The translations under genes were made by a program, and so were the position numbers. Positions 44,127 to 52,773 of a stretch of DNA of 64,000 nt are shown in pieces (the first letter of the stretch is position 1; every line of letters starts with the position of its first letter). Under the pieces are notes generated by a model that was not told the origin of the DNA, ran no database searches, and worked only from the letters and a program-made list of their open reading frames with translations. Origin of the DNA: Rhodococcoides kyotonense. Its GTDB lineage: Bacteria > Actinomycetota > Actinomycetes > Mycobacteriales > Mycobacteriaceae. The stretch is taken from the NCBI RefSeq assembly GCF_001645385.1, contig NZ_LVHI01000006.1, positions 1 through 64,000 of the forward strand, written 5' to 3'.

Positions 44127-44705
44127 GTGCTGCTTTCCGACCGCGATATCCGTGCCGAAGTGTCCACCGGCAACCTCGGCATCGAGCCGTTCGATGCCTC
44201 GATGGTGCAACCGTCGAGTGTCGATGTGCGGCTCGACAAGCTGTTCAGGGTGTTCGACAACACTCGCTACACCCACATCGATCCATCGAAGCGGCAGGAC
44301 GAGTTGACGACGCTCGTCGAGCCGGCCGAGGGCGAGCCGTTCGTGCTGCACCCGGGCGAGTTCGTGCTCGGTTCGACCCTGGAGCTGACGACGCTGCCTG
44401 ACTACCTCGCCGGACGACTGGAGGGCAAGAGCTCGCTCGGCCGTCTCGGGCTGCTGACACACTCGACGGCAGGATTCATCGATCCGGGGTTCAGCGGTCA
44501 CATCACGCTCGAGCTGTCGAACGTCGCGAATCTGCCCATCACGTTGTGGCCGGGCATGAAGATCGGGCAGCTGTGCTTGTTCCGGCTGTCCAGCCCCGCG
44601 GAGAACCCGTACGGAAGCGCGTCCGTGGGGTCGAAATATCAAGGTCAGCGGGGTCCGACGCCGTCGAAGGCCTACCTCAACTTCGTGCAGTCCCCGGTCG
44701 ACTGA
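44127..44705 (+). CDS. dcd: dCTP deaminase (dCTP deaminase/dUTPase type)
   Basis: 192 residues, GTG start. The trimeric dUTPase-like fold has [20 protein letters not shown], the active-site block [20 protein letters not shown] with catalytic Glu in [19 protein letters not shown], and the closing [20 protein letters not shown] lid. In mycobacteria this enzyme converts dCTP through dUTP to dUMP, feeding thymidylate synthesis. It stands alone on the plus strand, upstream of an actin/Hsp70-fold gene with about 110 bp between. Confidence 0.94.
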   Translation: MLLSDRDIRAEVSTGNLGIEPFDASMVQPSSVDVRLDKLFRVFDNTRYTHIDPSKRQDELTTLVEPAEGEPFVLHPGEFVLGSTLELTTLPDYLAGRLEGKSSLGRLGLLTHSTAGFIDPGFSGHITLELSNVANLPITLWPGMKIGQLCLFRLSSPAENPYGSASVGSKYQGQRGPTPSKAYLNFVQSPVD

Positions 44706-44815
44706 ACCGCACCCGAGGTCGGTTTATCGGTTGGAAACCTGCGTTGTGCCGGTTTTTCCGCTAGCCTTGCGTAGCAACCGTGTGGGTCGGGGCATACATG
44801 GAGCGAGGTTTTTCG

Positions 44816-45877
44816 ATGACCGCCGTATTCGGCGCATCCCTCGGCGTGAGTGGCATTCACGGGCTTTCGGTGGAATCGACCAGTACTCCACCGACGAGCA
44901 CCGAGATGTTCGCCGACCTTCCGGCCGCGTCGCAGAACTACTGGAAGGCCGTCACCGCGACGGTGAAGGACATGGCGGGACAGACGCCCTCTCCCGTACT
45001 GGCGCTGCGCGACAAGAATCCGACCGAGGCGTACGGCGTCGAGTACGTGGACGGTCTTGCACTCGTGTCCGACCTCGGTGCGCAGATCGGTGCACTGCAG
45101 GAAACCGGCCTGCTCGTCGACGAGAAGACCGTTGCGTTGTTCGACGTCGGCGCCGGCGGCGTCACCGTGTCCATCGTCGACGTCGCGTCGGGCCACGTAC
45201 ACGTCTCACGTCGCACCACCGTGTTGTCCGGCGATGCCTGCGACGCGGCCCTCGTGCGGTTTCTGCTCGAGCGGTACGGCTTCGGCCGTCCGTTGGCTCC
45301 CGACGTGCAGGAAACGTTCGTGGAGAGCGTGTGCGCGGGCAAGGAGCGACTGTCGCGTTTCAGCGCGGTCGACATCGACGGCCCGCTGTCGGGCGGCGCG
45401 GTCACGGTGCATCGCAGAGAGTTGGACGACCTCATCCGTGACGACGTCTACGACGCCGTCACGCTCGCCGAAGCGATGATCGCCGCGAATGCTCGCGTCG
45501 ACGCACTCTTCGCGGTCGGCGGCGGCGCCGGCATGCAGATCGTCCGTCAATCGCTGTTCGACGCGGTGTCGGTGCCCGTGTTCGTGCCCGTCGATCCACA
45601 GCTGCTCGCTGCACGAGGTGCCGCAGGCGCCGCGGGCAGGCTCGTCGTCGGTGGTAGCGGGACGTCGGCCGGACGCCCGCGGCACAGCGACTCGTCGTCG
45701 AGGCATCGGGGCAGGCTGAAGAAGTCCCGCTATCTCGGTGGTGTGGTCGCGCTCGTGGTCGCAGGCGGAGTGGCCGCGTCCGCCGGTGCAGTGTCGAGGG
45801 ATGCGGATCAGGCTGGCGGCGACGGCAACCCGTCCCGTGCCGTGTTCACCTCTCCGACGCACGTTCCGGCCGGATGA
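44816..45877 (+). CDS. Membrane-anchored Hsp70/actin-fold protein A
   Basis: 353 residues. The nucleotide-binding fold is seen in a degenerate phosphate-1 loop MTAVFGASLGVSGIHGLSVE, the phosphate-2 loop ALFDVGAGGVTVSIVDVASG and the adenosine motif LFAVGGGAGMQIVRQSLFDA. There is no peptide-binding domain. Instead a helix, RYLGGVVALVVAGGVAASAG, near residue 320 anchors the protein with a short outside tail. ATG at GGAGCGAGG spacing was chosen; an ATG 18 nt earlier is possible. It forms a cluster with a CYTH-CHAD gene and two further actin-fold genes. Role unknown; such chaperone-like proteins may couple ATP binding to an envelope partner. Confidence 0.75.
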   Translation: MTAVFGASLGVSGIHGLSVESTSTPPTSTEMFADLPAASQNYWKAVTATVKDMAGQTPSPVLALRDKNPTEAYGVEYVDGLALVSDLGAQIGALQETGLLVDEKTVALFDVGAGGVTVSIVDVASGHVHVSRRTTVLSGDACDAALVRFLLERYGFGRPLAPDVQETFVESVCAGKERLSRFSAVDIDGPLSGGAVTVHRRELDDLIRDDVYDAVTLAEAMIAANARVDALFAVGGGAGMQIVRQSLFDAVSVPVFVPVDPQLLAARGAAGAAGRLVVGGSGTSAGRPRHSDSSSRHRGRLKKSRYLGGVVALVVAGGVAASAGAVSRDADQAGGDGNPSRAVFTSPTHVPAG

Positions 45878-45915
45878 TCGATCGATGTTCATCCGAATCG
45901 GGCACACTGGTTGGT

Positions 45916-47364
45916 ATGGCTTCGATTCAGACCGAACGTGAAGACAAGTTCGACGCGGATGCGGACTTCGTTTTTCCCTCCTTGACCGATCTGGCCCCGA
46001 AGGGCGGTTCGATCGACGTATCGGAAGTGCAGTTGGTCAGTAGTTACTACGACACTGCCGACCTGGATCTTCTGCGGCGAGGCATCACGCTTCGTCGTCG
46101 CCGGGGAGATGCCGATACCGGGTGGCACGCGAAGGTCCCGGCGGACAAGGCCCGCACCGAGATTCGGCTCCCGCTCGGAACCGGTGAGGACGCGGTGGTT
46201 CCTGACGAGCTCGCAGACCTTCTCGTCGGCGCCGCCCTCGGCAAGCCGCTGGTACCCGTCGCGACGCTCACGTCGTTGCGCCGCGTTCATGTCGTCACCG
46301 GTGCCGGTGGGGCGGTACTCGCCGAGGTCGCCGACGATTCGGTCAGCGCCGACGTCCCAGGAGCGCCGGGGAGCGTCTGGCGTGAGCTCGAAGTCGAACT
46401 GGGGCCTGCCGGGTCGGAGAAAACTCTCGACAAGGCCGCGAAGGTCCTGAAGTCCGCAGGCGCCACGCGATCGGCCAGTTCGTCGAAACTGCACCGCGCG
46501 TTGACGACTCGGCCGGCCCGGCCGTCGTCGACACCGATCGGCGTGGTCGCGGCCTACCTCGACGAGCAGGCGCAGGCCATCTTCGCCGGCGACGTCTATC
46601 TGCGACGCGGTCTCGACCCCATTCATTCGACGCGTGTGGCGATCCGGCGTTACCGCAGCACGCTCCGTGTGTTCGCGGATCTGTTCGACGACGAGCAAGC
46701 CGAACGTTTCGACGAGGAACTGTCCTGGTATGCAGGGCTTCTCGGTGAGGTTCGTGACCGGCAGGTTCAACGAGCCCGATTCTCCGCCGCGGTGCACGCG
46801 CTCCCCGAAGAACTGGTGCTGGGCCCGGTCGCGTCGCGCATCGAGAACGACCTGCTGGCCGAGCAGATTCGTTCTCGTGCGATCGTGACCACCGAGCTCG
46901 ACGGCGACCGCTACCGCGACCTGCTCACTACCCTGACGGCATGGTCGCAGAAGCTTCCGTTGGTCGACGGAGCCGAGGACGTCGGCGAGAAGTCTCTGAC
47001 CAAGTTGGCGCGGAAAGCGTCCAAGAAGGTCGGCAGGCGTATCGATCAGGCCATCGAACTGGGTGACGACGAAGCGCTGCACAAGGCGCGCAAAGCGGCG
47101 AAGCGCGCCCGGTACGCCGCCGAGCTCATGCAGCCGATCCTCGGCAAGAAGGACGCCAAGGCCGAGATCAAGAAGTTCAAGCACGTCCAGGAGGTGCTGG
47201 GCGAGCATCAGGATTCGGTCGTCGCTGCGCAGACACTGCAGAAACTCGGCCGCGTCGCCGGTGTCACGCCGGGTGAGAACGGATTCACCTTCGGGTTGCT
47301 CTATGCCCGGGAAATGCAGGCAGCCGAGGCGGCCCGGGCCGAGGTGTCGGATTTGTCCCTCTGA
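45916..47364 (+). CDS. CYTH and CHAD domain protein
   Basis: 482 residues. The CYTH half (about 1-200) begins with the ExExK triphosphate signature in QTEREDKFDADA and has YYDTADLDLLRRGITLRRR. The CHAD half (about 215-480) has paired helical repeats with basic His/Arg strips: IHSTRVAIRRYRSTLRVFAD and LHKARKAAKRARYAAELMQP. CYTH domains hydrolyse inorganic triphosphate or related ligands, and CHAD domains bind polyphosphate, so the protein likely acts on polyphosphate. It follows actin-fold protein A by 38 bp and precedes protein B, suggesting a polyphosphate link for this cluster. Confidence 0.92.
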   Translation: MASIQTEREDKFDADADFVFPSLTDLAPKGGSIDVSEVQLVSSYYDTADLDLLRRGITLRRRRGDADTGWHAKVPADKARTEIRLPLGTGEDAVVPDELADLLVGAALGKPLVPVATLTSLRRVHVVTGAGGAVLAEVADDSVSADVPGAPGSVWRELEVELGPAGSEKTLDKAAKVLKSAGATRSASSSKLHRALTTRPARPSSTPIGVVAAYLDEQAQAIFAGDVYLRRGLDPIHSTRVAIRRYRSTLRVFADLFDDEQAERFDEELSWYAGLLGEVRDRQVQRARFSAAVHALPEELVLGPVASRIENDLLAEQIRSRAIVTTELDGDRYRDLLTTLTAWSQKLPLVDGAEDVGEKSLTKLARKASKKVGRRIDQAIELGDDEALHKARKAAKRARYAAELMQPILGKKDAKAEIKKFKHVQEVLGEHQDSVVAAQTLQKLGRVAGVTPGENGFTFGLLYAREMQAAEAARAEVSDLSL

Positions 47365-47448
47365 CTGTCCCTCGAACCGGGCACAGCGGTAACCTGACGC
47401 ACGAGAAACCGACCGGAATCCCCGGTCGGCCGTCGAGCGTAGGGAGCC

Positions 47449-48306
47449 GTGACAGAAGTGCGTATTGCGCTGGGCGTACACGTGAGCACCTACGAGGTCA
47501 CCGCGTCGCTCGTCGAGACCGGCACGCCGGAGCAGGGCCCGATCGCCACGCGAACGGTTCCGGTTGCTGCAGCGCCGGGTGGGATCGCCGGTGCGGTGTC
47601 GACTGCGCTCGGCTTCATGTCGGTTCAGGCGCGGCAGCACGACGTGGCCCTCGTCGGCGCTGCCGTCGTGTGCGAGAACTCGCTGCAACGTGAGATCGTC
47701 GCCGACGCGTTGGCCGAGACCGAGCCCGATCCGGTGCTCGTCGTCGACATCTTTGACGAGCGACTGACCGATGCCTTCTCGTCCGACGTCGCCGCGGCGT
47801 TGCTCGTCGGTGAAGTCGACGTCGTCGCGCCCAGGCCCGGTGCCCTGCCTGGGGCTCGCCGGACTGCCTGGCCGGTCGCGGCCGCCGCCGCGTGCGTGCT
47901 GGCTGCGCTCGGCGGTGTCACCGCATGGGCGATGACGTCGTCGCCGACGCCCCATCACGCGCCCGTTCCCGTCGAGATGGTGCATCCCACGAACGCGGTG
48001 ACGATGACGGTCGAACCCCTCGAGCCCGTCGAGCCCGAGGCCGTGATCCCTGGTCCGCCCGTACCTGTCGAAATCGGCACGGCCACAACGATTTCCGTTA
48101 CGAGGGACGCTGTCGCCCCTGCGCCCGTCGTCCCTCCTCGCCCGGTGTCGACGCAGACGCAGCAGCCGGGGCCGGTTGCCTCGACGACCTCGCGGACGAC
48201 TCAGGCTCCCGAGCTGACGACGACCACGCCGCCGCCGGTCACGACGACCACGCCGCCGGATATCAGCACCACCACTGCGGAGCCGTCGACGAGCGGCAAT
48301 GGGTGA
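47449..48306 (+). CDS. Membrane protein B with half-length actin-fold N-terminus and Pro/Thr-rich tail
   Basis: 285 residues, GTG start with GGGAG upstream. The first 130 residues (VRIALGVHVSTYEVTASLVE ... DPVLVVDIFDERLTDAFSSD) resemble the first lobe of proteins A and C but lack the phosphate-2 and adenosine motifs. A helix, WPVAAAAACVLAALGGVTAW, is followed by an extended Pro/Thr/Val region outside, ending TTTTPPPVTTTTPPDISTTT. It appears to be a truncated paralog turned into a membrane sensor or anchor. A ccgaccgg/ccggtcgg hairpin lies just before its ribosome site. Confidence 0.7.
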   Translation: MTEVRIALGVHVSTYEVTASLVETGTPEQGPIATRTVPVAAAPGGIAGAVSTALGFMSVQARQHDVALVGAAVVCENSLQREIVADALAETEPDPVLVVDIFDERLTDAFSSDVAAALLVGEVDVVAPRPGALPGARRTAWPVAAAAACVLAALGGVTAWAMTSSPTPHHAPVPVEMVHPTNAVTMTVEPLEPVEPEAVIPGPPVPVEIGTATTISVTRDAVAPAPVVPPRPVSTQTQQPGPVASTTSRTTQAPELTTTTPPPVTTTTPPDISTTTAEPSTSGNG

Positions 48307-48417
48307 ACTGCGAAAAACAAACCGAAAGATCGCAAAACTGTAGTTCGACCTACCTCGAGACTTGTTTGCCGCTAGTATCTGCTGGTCGGATTGGGGTGAC
48401 CTGAAGTCGAGGTAGTC

Positions 48418-49356
48418 ATGAATGCGGTGCTGGGTGTCTCGGTGGGAACGTCGACGGCACGCGCAACTGCACTCGACGTCGCCGACGATTCGGTGACGTC
48501 GGCCAGTGTCGCGCGCTCGTTCGAGCCGGCCGATTACGTCAGCGCCGCCCTTGACCTTCTCGACTCGATGGCCTTGTCGCAGCGCGTCGACGGGGAGGAC
48601 GTCGTGCTCGCCGTTCCGGACGATCCCGCGTCGCGGATGCGTACGTCGGCGTATTCGATGCACCGGTCCGAGCGCTGCATGGTGGTGTCGGAGCTCGGCG
48701 CGCAGTTGCGTTTTCTTCGCGGGACCGGCGAGCTCGACGGTCTTCGTACCGTCGCGATCTGCGATATCGGTGCGTCCGGTACGACGGTGTCGGTCGTGGA
48801 CCCGTCGTCGGGACAGGTGTTCGGTTCGGCACGGACTTCGCTGTTCGGTGGCGCCGTGTGTGACGACGCGGTGCGCGACTATCTGCTCGAGACCTACGGC
48901 GCCGACGAACTCGTGTCGACCGCAGCTCTCGACGCTCTCACGACTGCGGTCCGCTATGCGCGCGAACAGCTGTCGAGCTTGCGGGTGGCGGAGGTGTCGG
49001 GTCCGTTCGTCGGTGGTCCGGTTCGGTTGTGGCGCAACTCTTTCGACGACATCATCGACCGATCCATCCGTTCGATCGAGGACTGGACGGCGAGCATCAT
49101 CGTCGACGCGCCGAGGGCCGTCGGCGCGCTCGCCCTCGTCGGGGGGTGCGCACATATTCCGTCGCTGCGGCGCGTTCTTCGTCGGGATCTCAAGCTGCCC
49201 GTTCTCGCGCCGTCGCTCCCCGAATCGTTGACGGCGCACGGGGCTGCGCTGCTTGCCGCCGATGCAGTGCGACGTCGGCCGCCGCAGCCGTTCGCCGCCG
49301 TGACCACGATTTCGCCGCCGCGATTCGACCCGATGGCGCGCGATCGATCGGCGTAG
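48418..49356 (+). CDS. Hsp70/actin-fold protein C, soluble
   Basis: 312 residues. Motifs: MNAVLGVSVGTSTARATALD (phosphate-1), VAICDIGASGTTVSVVDPSS (phosphate-2), ALVGGCAHIPSLRRVLRRDL (adenosine). It has no membrane helix and no substrate-binding domain, so it is a lone nucleotide-binding domain like those of Hsp70-type or ParM-like proteins. The phosphate-1 Asp common in true Hsp70s (DLGTT) is replaced by Ser-Val. It ends 102 bp before hadAB. Probably works with A and B; function unknown. Confidence 0.75.
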   Translation: MNAVLGVSVGTSTARATALDVADDSVTSASVARSFEPADYVSAALDLLDSMALSQRVDGEDVVLAVPDDPASRMRTSAYSMHRSERCMVVSELGAQLRFLRGTGELDGLRTVAICDIGASGTTVSVVDPSSGQVFGSARTSLFGGAVCDDAVRDYLLETYGADELVSTAALDALTTAVRYAREQLSSLRVAEVSGPFVGGPVRLWRNSFDDIIDRSIRSIEDWTASIIVDAPRAVGALALVGGCAHIPSLRRVLRRDLKLPVLAPSLPESLTAHGAALLAADAVRRRPPQPFAAVTTISPPRFDPMARDRSA

Positions 49357-49458
49357 AACTGTGGGGAGCAATCATGCGCTCCCACCGTTCCTATGACGTT
49401 CCACAAGCTCTCCGTCCCCTGTGGAACCCGTCGCGGAGAGACCGGTAGGTTTTCTGGA

Positions 49459-50511
49459 ATGAGCGACAGCGAGTCAACAGTGGCAGGGGTCGATCCGGCT
49501 GAGCACGCGCGGGCAATGGTGGGCCAGCACTACAGAACCGACGACTACTACGAGGTCGGACGCGAGAAAGTTCGCGAATACGCGCGCGCAGTGCAGGATT
49601 TCAATCCGGCCCACTGGGACGGTGACGCAGCCAAGGCGCTCGGGCACACCGGGGTCGTCGCACCTCTCACGTTCATCTCGTTGGTCGGCACTCTCGCGCA
49701 GCGTCGGCTGCTCGAGAAGATCGCCGTCGGATTCGATCTGAGTCAGATGCTGCAGACCGATCAGGTTCTGCAATTCCATCAGCCGATCGTCGCCGGTGAT
49801 CAGCTGTACTGCGACGTCTCGCTCGACTCCTACAAGGAAGTCATGGGCAAGGACATGATGGTCACCAAGAACATCGTGTCCAATCAACGCAACGAGCTCG
49901 TCCAGACCACGTACACTACGCTGCTCATCGGCCGTGAGGGTGACGTCGACAGCGGCATCGTCGAGGCGGCCGAGAACCTCGTCATGCACGGCGCGACGAC
50001 GTCGGCCGCTCGGGCCAAAGCGGCCGACCATGCCGAGGAACAGGTCGAGCACCCGCCGCTCGAGATCGTCGAGCACCATGCCCAGCCTGGGGTGAAGTTC
50101 GACGACGTCGCCGTCGGGGACACGCTGCCCGGCCGTACCGTCCTGTTGACTCGCGGTGACCTCGTCAACTACGCGGGCGTTGCCGGAGACGCCAACCCGA
50201 TCCACTGGAGCGAACAGTTCGCCAAGCTCATCGACCTCGACGACGTTCTCGCACACGGAATGTTGACGATGGGACTGGGCGGCGGATACATCACCTCGTG
50301 GATCGGTGACCCGGGTGCGGTCAAGGACTACACCGTCAGGTTCACCGCACCGATTCCCGTCGGCCCGCACAAGGCCGCCGAGATCGAGTTCAGCGGCAAG
50401 ATCAAATCACTCGACGCCGACAGCCGCACTGCCGTCGTCGCGCTCGGTGCGACGTTCGAGGGGAAGCGAATCTTCGGGCACCGCGCCACTGCCACGGTTC
50501 AGCTCGGTTAG
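49459..50511 (+). CDS. hadAB: Fused (3R)-hydroxyacyl-ACP dehydratase HadA-HadB
   Basis: 350 residues carrying two hot-dog domains normally encoded separately in mycobacteria. The HadA part (about 1-170) has YEVGREKVREYARAVQDFNP, VVAPLTFISLVGTLAQRR and QFHQPIVAGDQLYCDV. The HadB part (from about 205) has TLPGRTVLLTRGDLVNYAGV, GDANPIHWSEQFAKLI and AHGMLTMGLGGGYITSWIGD, with the catalytic Asp/His hydratase pair. It dehydrates 3-hydroxyacyl-ACP in FAS-II elongation of mycolic acids, so the organism is a mycolate maker. It is not in an operon with hadC; it converges on a GH gene across a GC-rich hairpin. Confidence 0.92.
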   Translation: MSDSESTVAGVDPAEHARAMVGQHYRTDDYYEVGREKVREYARAVQDFNPAHWDGDAAKALGHTGVVAPLTFISLVGTLAQRRLLEKIAVGFDLSQMLQTDQVLQFHQPIVAGDQLYCDVSLDSYKEVMGKDMMVTKNIVSNQRNELVQTTYTTLLIGREGDVDSGIVEAAENLVMHGATTSAARAKAADHAEEQVEHPPLEIVEHHAQPGVKFDDVAVGDTLPGRTVLLTRGDLVNYAGVAGDANPIHWSEQFAKLIDLDDVLAHGMLTMGLGGGYITSWIGDPGAVKDYTVRFTAPIPVGPHKAAEIEFSGKIKSLDADSRTAVVALGATFEGKRIFGHRATATVQLG

Positions 50512-50532
50512 CCCGTCGTCGACGGCGGTGCC

Positions 50533-50570
50533 GCGCAGGTTGCAGCGAACGCGCACGGTGCAACCTGCGC
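50533..50570. terminator. Bidirectional hairpin between hadAB and a glycoside hydrolase gene
   Basis: gcgcaggttgca and tgcaacctgcgc are perfect 12-bp arms around a 14-nt loop, placed between two converging genes. The half-word acctgcgc appears again just downstream. No T-run on either strand. Confidence 0.6.
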
Positions 50571-50621
50571 ACCGGCTGAAACCTGCGCAAGGACGCGGCG
50601 AAACGGACCGACTCGCCGTCG

Positions 50622-51647
50622 TCAGGAGCCCTGCACCACAGCGAACGACGGTTTCCGGCTGAAGTCGCTCCGCAGCAGACCGTAGTTCTGCTCCGCATCG
50701 AACGCGTCGGTTCCTGAGTCGCGCAGCGAGTGAACGAACACCGGCCCCACGTACGGAAGGGTCGACGCCCGTGCCAGGCTGCTTCCGATGATCGCGGCTT
50801 GCGCGTCCTCGGTCACCGCCATCGGACCGTTCCCGGTCGGCGCACCGAGCTCGGTGATCCAGATCTTCTTGCCACCGTCGCCGTTGGCTTTCATGATGCC
50901 GTGGGCCTGGTCGACCTGCGCCCACTGGCCGTTGGGGTCGTTCTCGACGGTGAACGGAAAAGTGTAGGGATGCATGGCAAGTGCGTCCATGAACCCTGCG
51001 GCGCCTGCCGCGTACATCTGCTGCAGGAACGTCACCGGAGCCACGGTCCAGCCGCCGGTGTCGATCGTCGTAGCGAGCCCACCACCGATCACGGTCGCGC
51101 CGGGATCGCCCGCGTGGATCGCCGGGTAGGCGGCACGCAGCAGACCGACGTAGCGCGACGCGTCCACGGGTGCGAAGAACGACGGGATGTTCGGCTCGTT
51201 CCATACCTCGTAGGTGTCGACGCGATCGCCCAGATGCGTCGCCGCAGCGCCGGAGAATGCACCGAAGGTGTTCGGATCGACGGGAACGGCACCCGGCAGA
51301 ATGCTCGGGATCGGACCCTGCGCCCACGCCGGTGTTCCCGCCAGCACCGCCAGCACCGAATATCCCTGTGCCCGAGCCGCATCGACGACGCGGTCGGTGT
51401 TGCTCCAGTCGAACACGCCGGGCGCGGTCTCGACCGCAGCCCAGTTGACGACGATACGCACCCACGATGCACCGACCTCCCGGCCGGCGACGAGCTCGTT
51501 GTTCAGGGTCGCGTCGTCGAGAAGCACGAACGGTGCACCGCTGCTGAAACCGAGTCCCGACGGCGGGGCAGCCTGCGCAGTGGGCATGGACAGTCCGAGC
51601 GCAACAGCTGCGGCAGCAGCGACGGTGAGCAGGCGTCGTGTCAGCAT
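50622..51647 (-). CDS. Secreted PslG-like glycoside hydrolase (GH5/GH39-type clan A)
   Basis: 341 residues. Signal MLTRRLLTVAAAAAVALGLS, with cleavage near AQA-AP. The TIM barrel holds DTYEVWNEPNIPSF (acid/base Glu after Asn) and KIWITELGAPTG (nucleophile Glu). PslG of Pseudomonas, the nearest type I recognise, trims an exopolysaccharide. It is the last gene of the exopolysaccharide operon, 16 bp after a glycosyltransferase, so it likely cuts or trims the polymer made here. A second, longer member sits at the other end of the locus. Confidence 0.87.
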   Translation of the reverse strand: MLTRRLLTVAAAAAVALGLSMPTAQAAPPSGLGFSSGAPFVLLDDATLNNELVAGREVGASWVRIVVNWAAVETAPGVFDWSNTDRVVDAARAQGYSVLAVLAGTPAWAQGPIPSILPGAVPVDPNTFGAFSGAAATHLGDRVDTYEVWNEPNIPSFFAPVDASRYVGLLRAAYPAIHAGDPGATVIGGGLATTIDTGGWTVAPVTFLQQMYAAGAAGFMDALAMHPYTFPFTVENDPNGQWAQVDQAHGIMKANGDGGKKIWITELGAPTGNGPMAVTEDAQAAIIGSSLARASTLPYVGPVFVHSLRDSGTDAFDAEQNYGLLRSDFSRKPSFAVVQGS

Positions 51648-51663
51648 GGCGTGATCCTAGGTG

Positions 51664-52773
51664 TTATCGGAGCGGTGCGCCGATCAACGATGCGACGGTC
51701 GTGTGCGGGATGCGTTCTTCCCAGCGGGCCGCGTTGAGTTCGTAGATCCGCTCTCCTGCTTTGACGGCGGCGTTGCGGTCGAGGAGGTAGCGACGGCATT
51801 CGGCGACGAAGTGCTCGGGGTCGTCGAACGTGGGCAGTTCGAACACCGGGCCGAGCGATCCGACGGCAGCCGAGGTTCCGACGACGGGGAGTCCTTTGCT
51901 GGCCGCGTCGAGAATCTTCACACGCACTCCGCCGCCCGTGGCGACGGGTGCGATCAGTGCGCGGCACGTACCGAGGAACTCCTGCAGGTCGTCCACGAAG
52001 CCGAGGTCACGGACGCCGGGAGGATACACGGGATCGACTGCGCCCGTTGCCTTTGCGCCGATGATGCACAGTTCGGCGTCGTCGATGCCGTCCGAGATTC
52101 GGGGCCAGTACTCGAGCGCGATCTTGAACGCTTCCTGGTTCGGTGGCCAGTCGCGCGTGCCCATGAAGACGAGACGGTTCGCGGTTTCGGTGAGGTCGAG
52201 CTTGGGCGTCGGCTCCAGCGTCAGATCGATCCACCGAGCGTCTCGGACGCCGTTGCTGCGGTACATGTCTGCCTCGTCGGCGTCGTAGGTTCCGACGGCA
52301 TCGGCTGCACGAGCGACGCGAATCTCGTCGCGCAGGATGCGCGGCGCCTCGATTCGTCCGGTGAGCCCACGCGTCACCTTCCACACCTGGGACTCGGTGT
52401 TGACCGTGTTGATGACGAACGGCGAACCGAATTTGGCGGAGCGGATGAACGGCTCGGCCATGTAACTGTGTTCGGCCACATACACATCCGAGCGGGACGC
52501 CTCGATTGCGTGCACGAAGGCGTCGACGTCGTAGCGGCCGTGCACGACACTGCGCGTGGGACGCACCGATTTCAGCAGCAGCTTCGCGTCGACACGTGGC
52601 TTGAGGACTCGGGTGACGTCGGGATCGGGCGACGGTTCGGTCTCTTTGGACAAGCACAGCGACCGCACCTCGAACGCTTCACGGGCGAGCTGCATCATCA
52701 AGCGCGACAACGCGATATCACCGCCGTGCTCGGTGATCGGGTCCTTCGACAGCAGGAACGTCGCACGCCTCAC
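51664..52773 (-). CDS. Family 4-type glycosyltransferase
   Basis: 369 residues, GT-B fold. VYVAEHSYMAEPFIRSAKFG lies at the acceptor domain, TETANRLVFMGTRDWPPNQE opens the donor domain, ELCIIGAKATGAVDP follows, and VATGGGVRVKILDAASKGLP holds the donor sugar-phosphate contact near the usual E-x7-E place (with an altered first Glu). It adds one sugar to a lipid-linked exopolysaccharide unit in the cytoplasm. It follows the flippase gene with a 4-bp overlap. Confidence 0.85.
   Translation of the reverse strand: MRRATFLLSKDPITEHGGDIALSRLMMQLAREAFEVRSLCLSKETEPSPDPDVTRVLKPRVDAKLLLKSVRPTRSVVHGRYDVDAFVHAIEASRSDVYVAEHSYMAEPFIRSAKFGSPFVINTVNTESQVWKVTRGLTGRIEAPRILRDEIRVARAADAVGTYDADEADMYRSNGVRDARWIDLTLEPTPKLDLTETANRLVFMGTRDWPPNQEAFKIALEYWPRISDGIDDAELCIIGAKATGAVDPVYPPGVRDLGFVDDLQEFLGTCRALIAPVATGGGVRVKILDAASKGLPVVGTSAAVGSLGPVFELPTFDDPEHFVAECRRYLLDRNAAVKAGERIYELNAARWEERIPHTTVASLIGAPLR

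Noticed and set aside
45889-49371. 1160-codon minus-strand frame across the CYTH-CHAD and Hsp70-fold genes
   Set aside because: Composition is Arg/His/Gly-rich shadow coding, and the plus-strand genes there have clear domains, ribosome sites and motifs.
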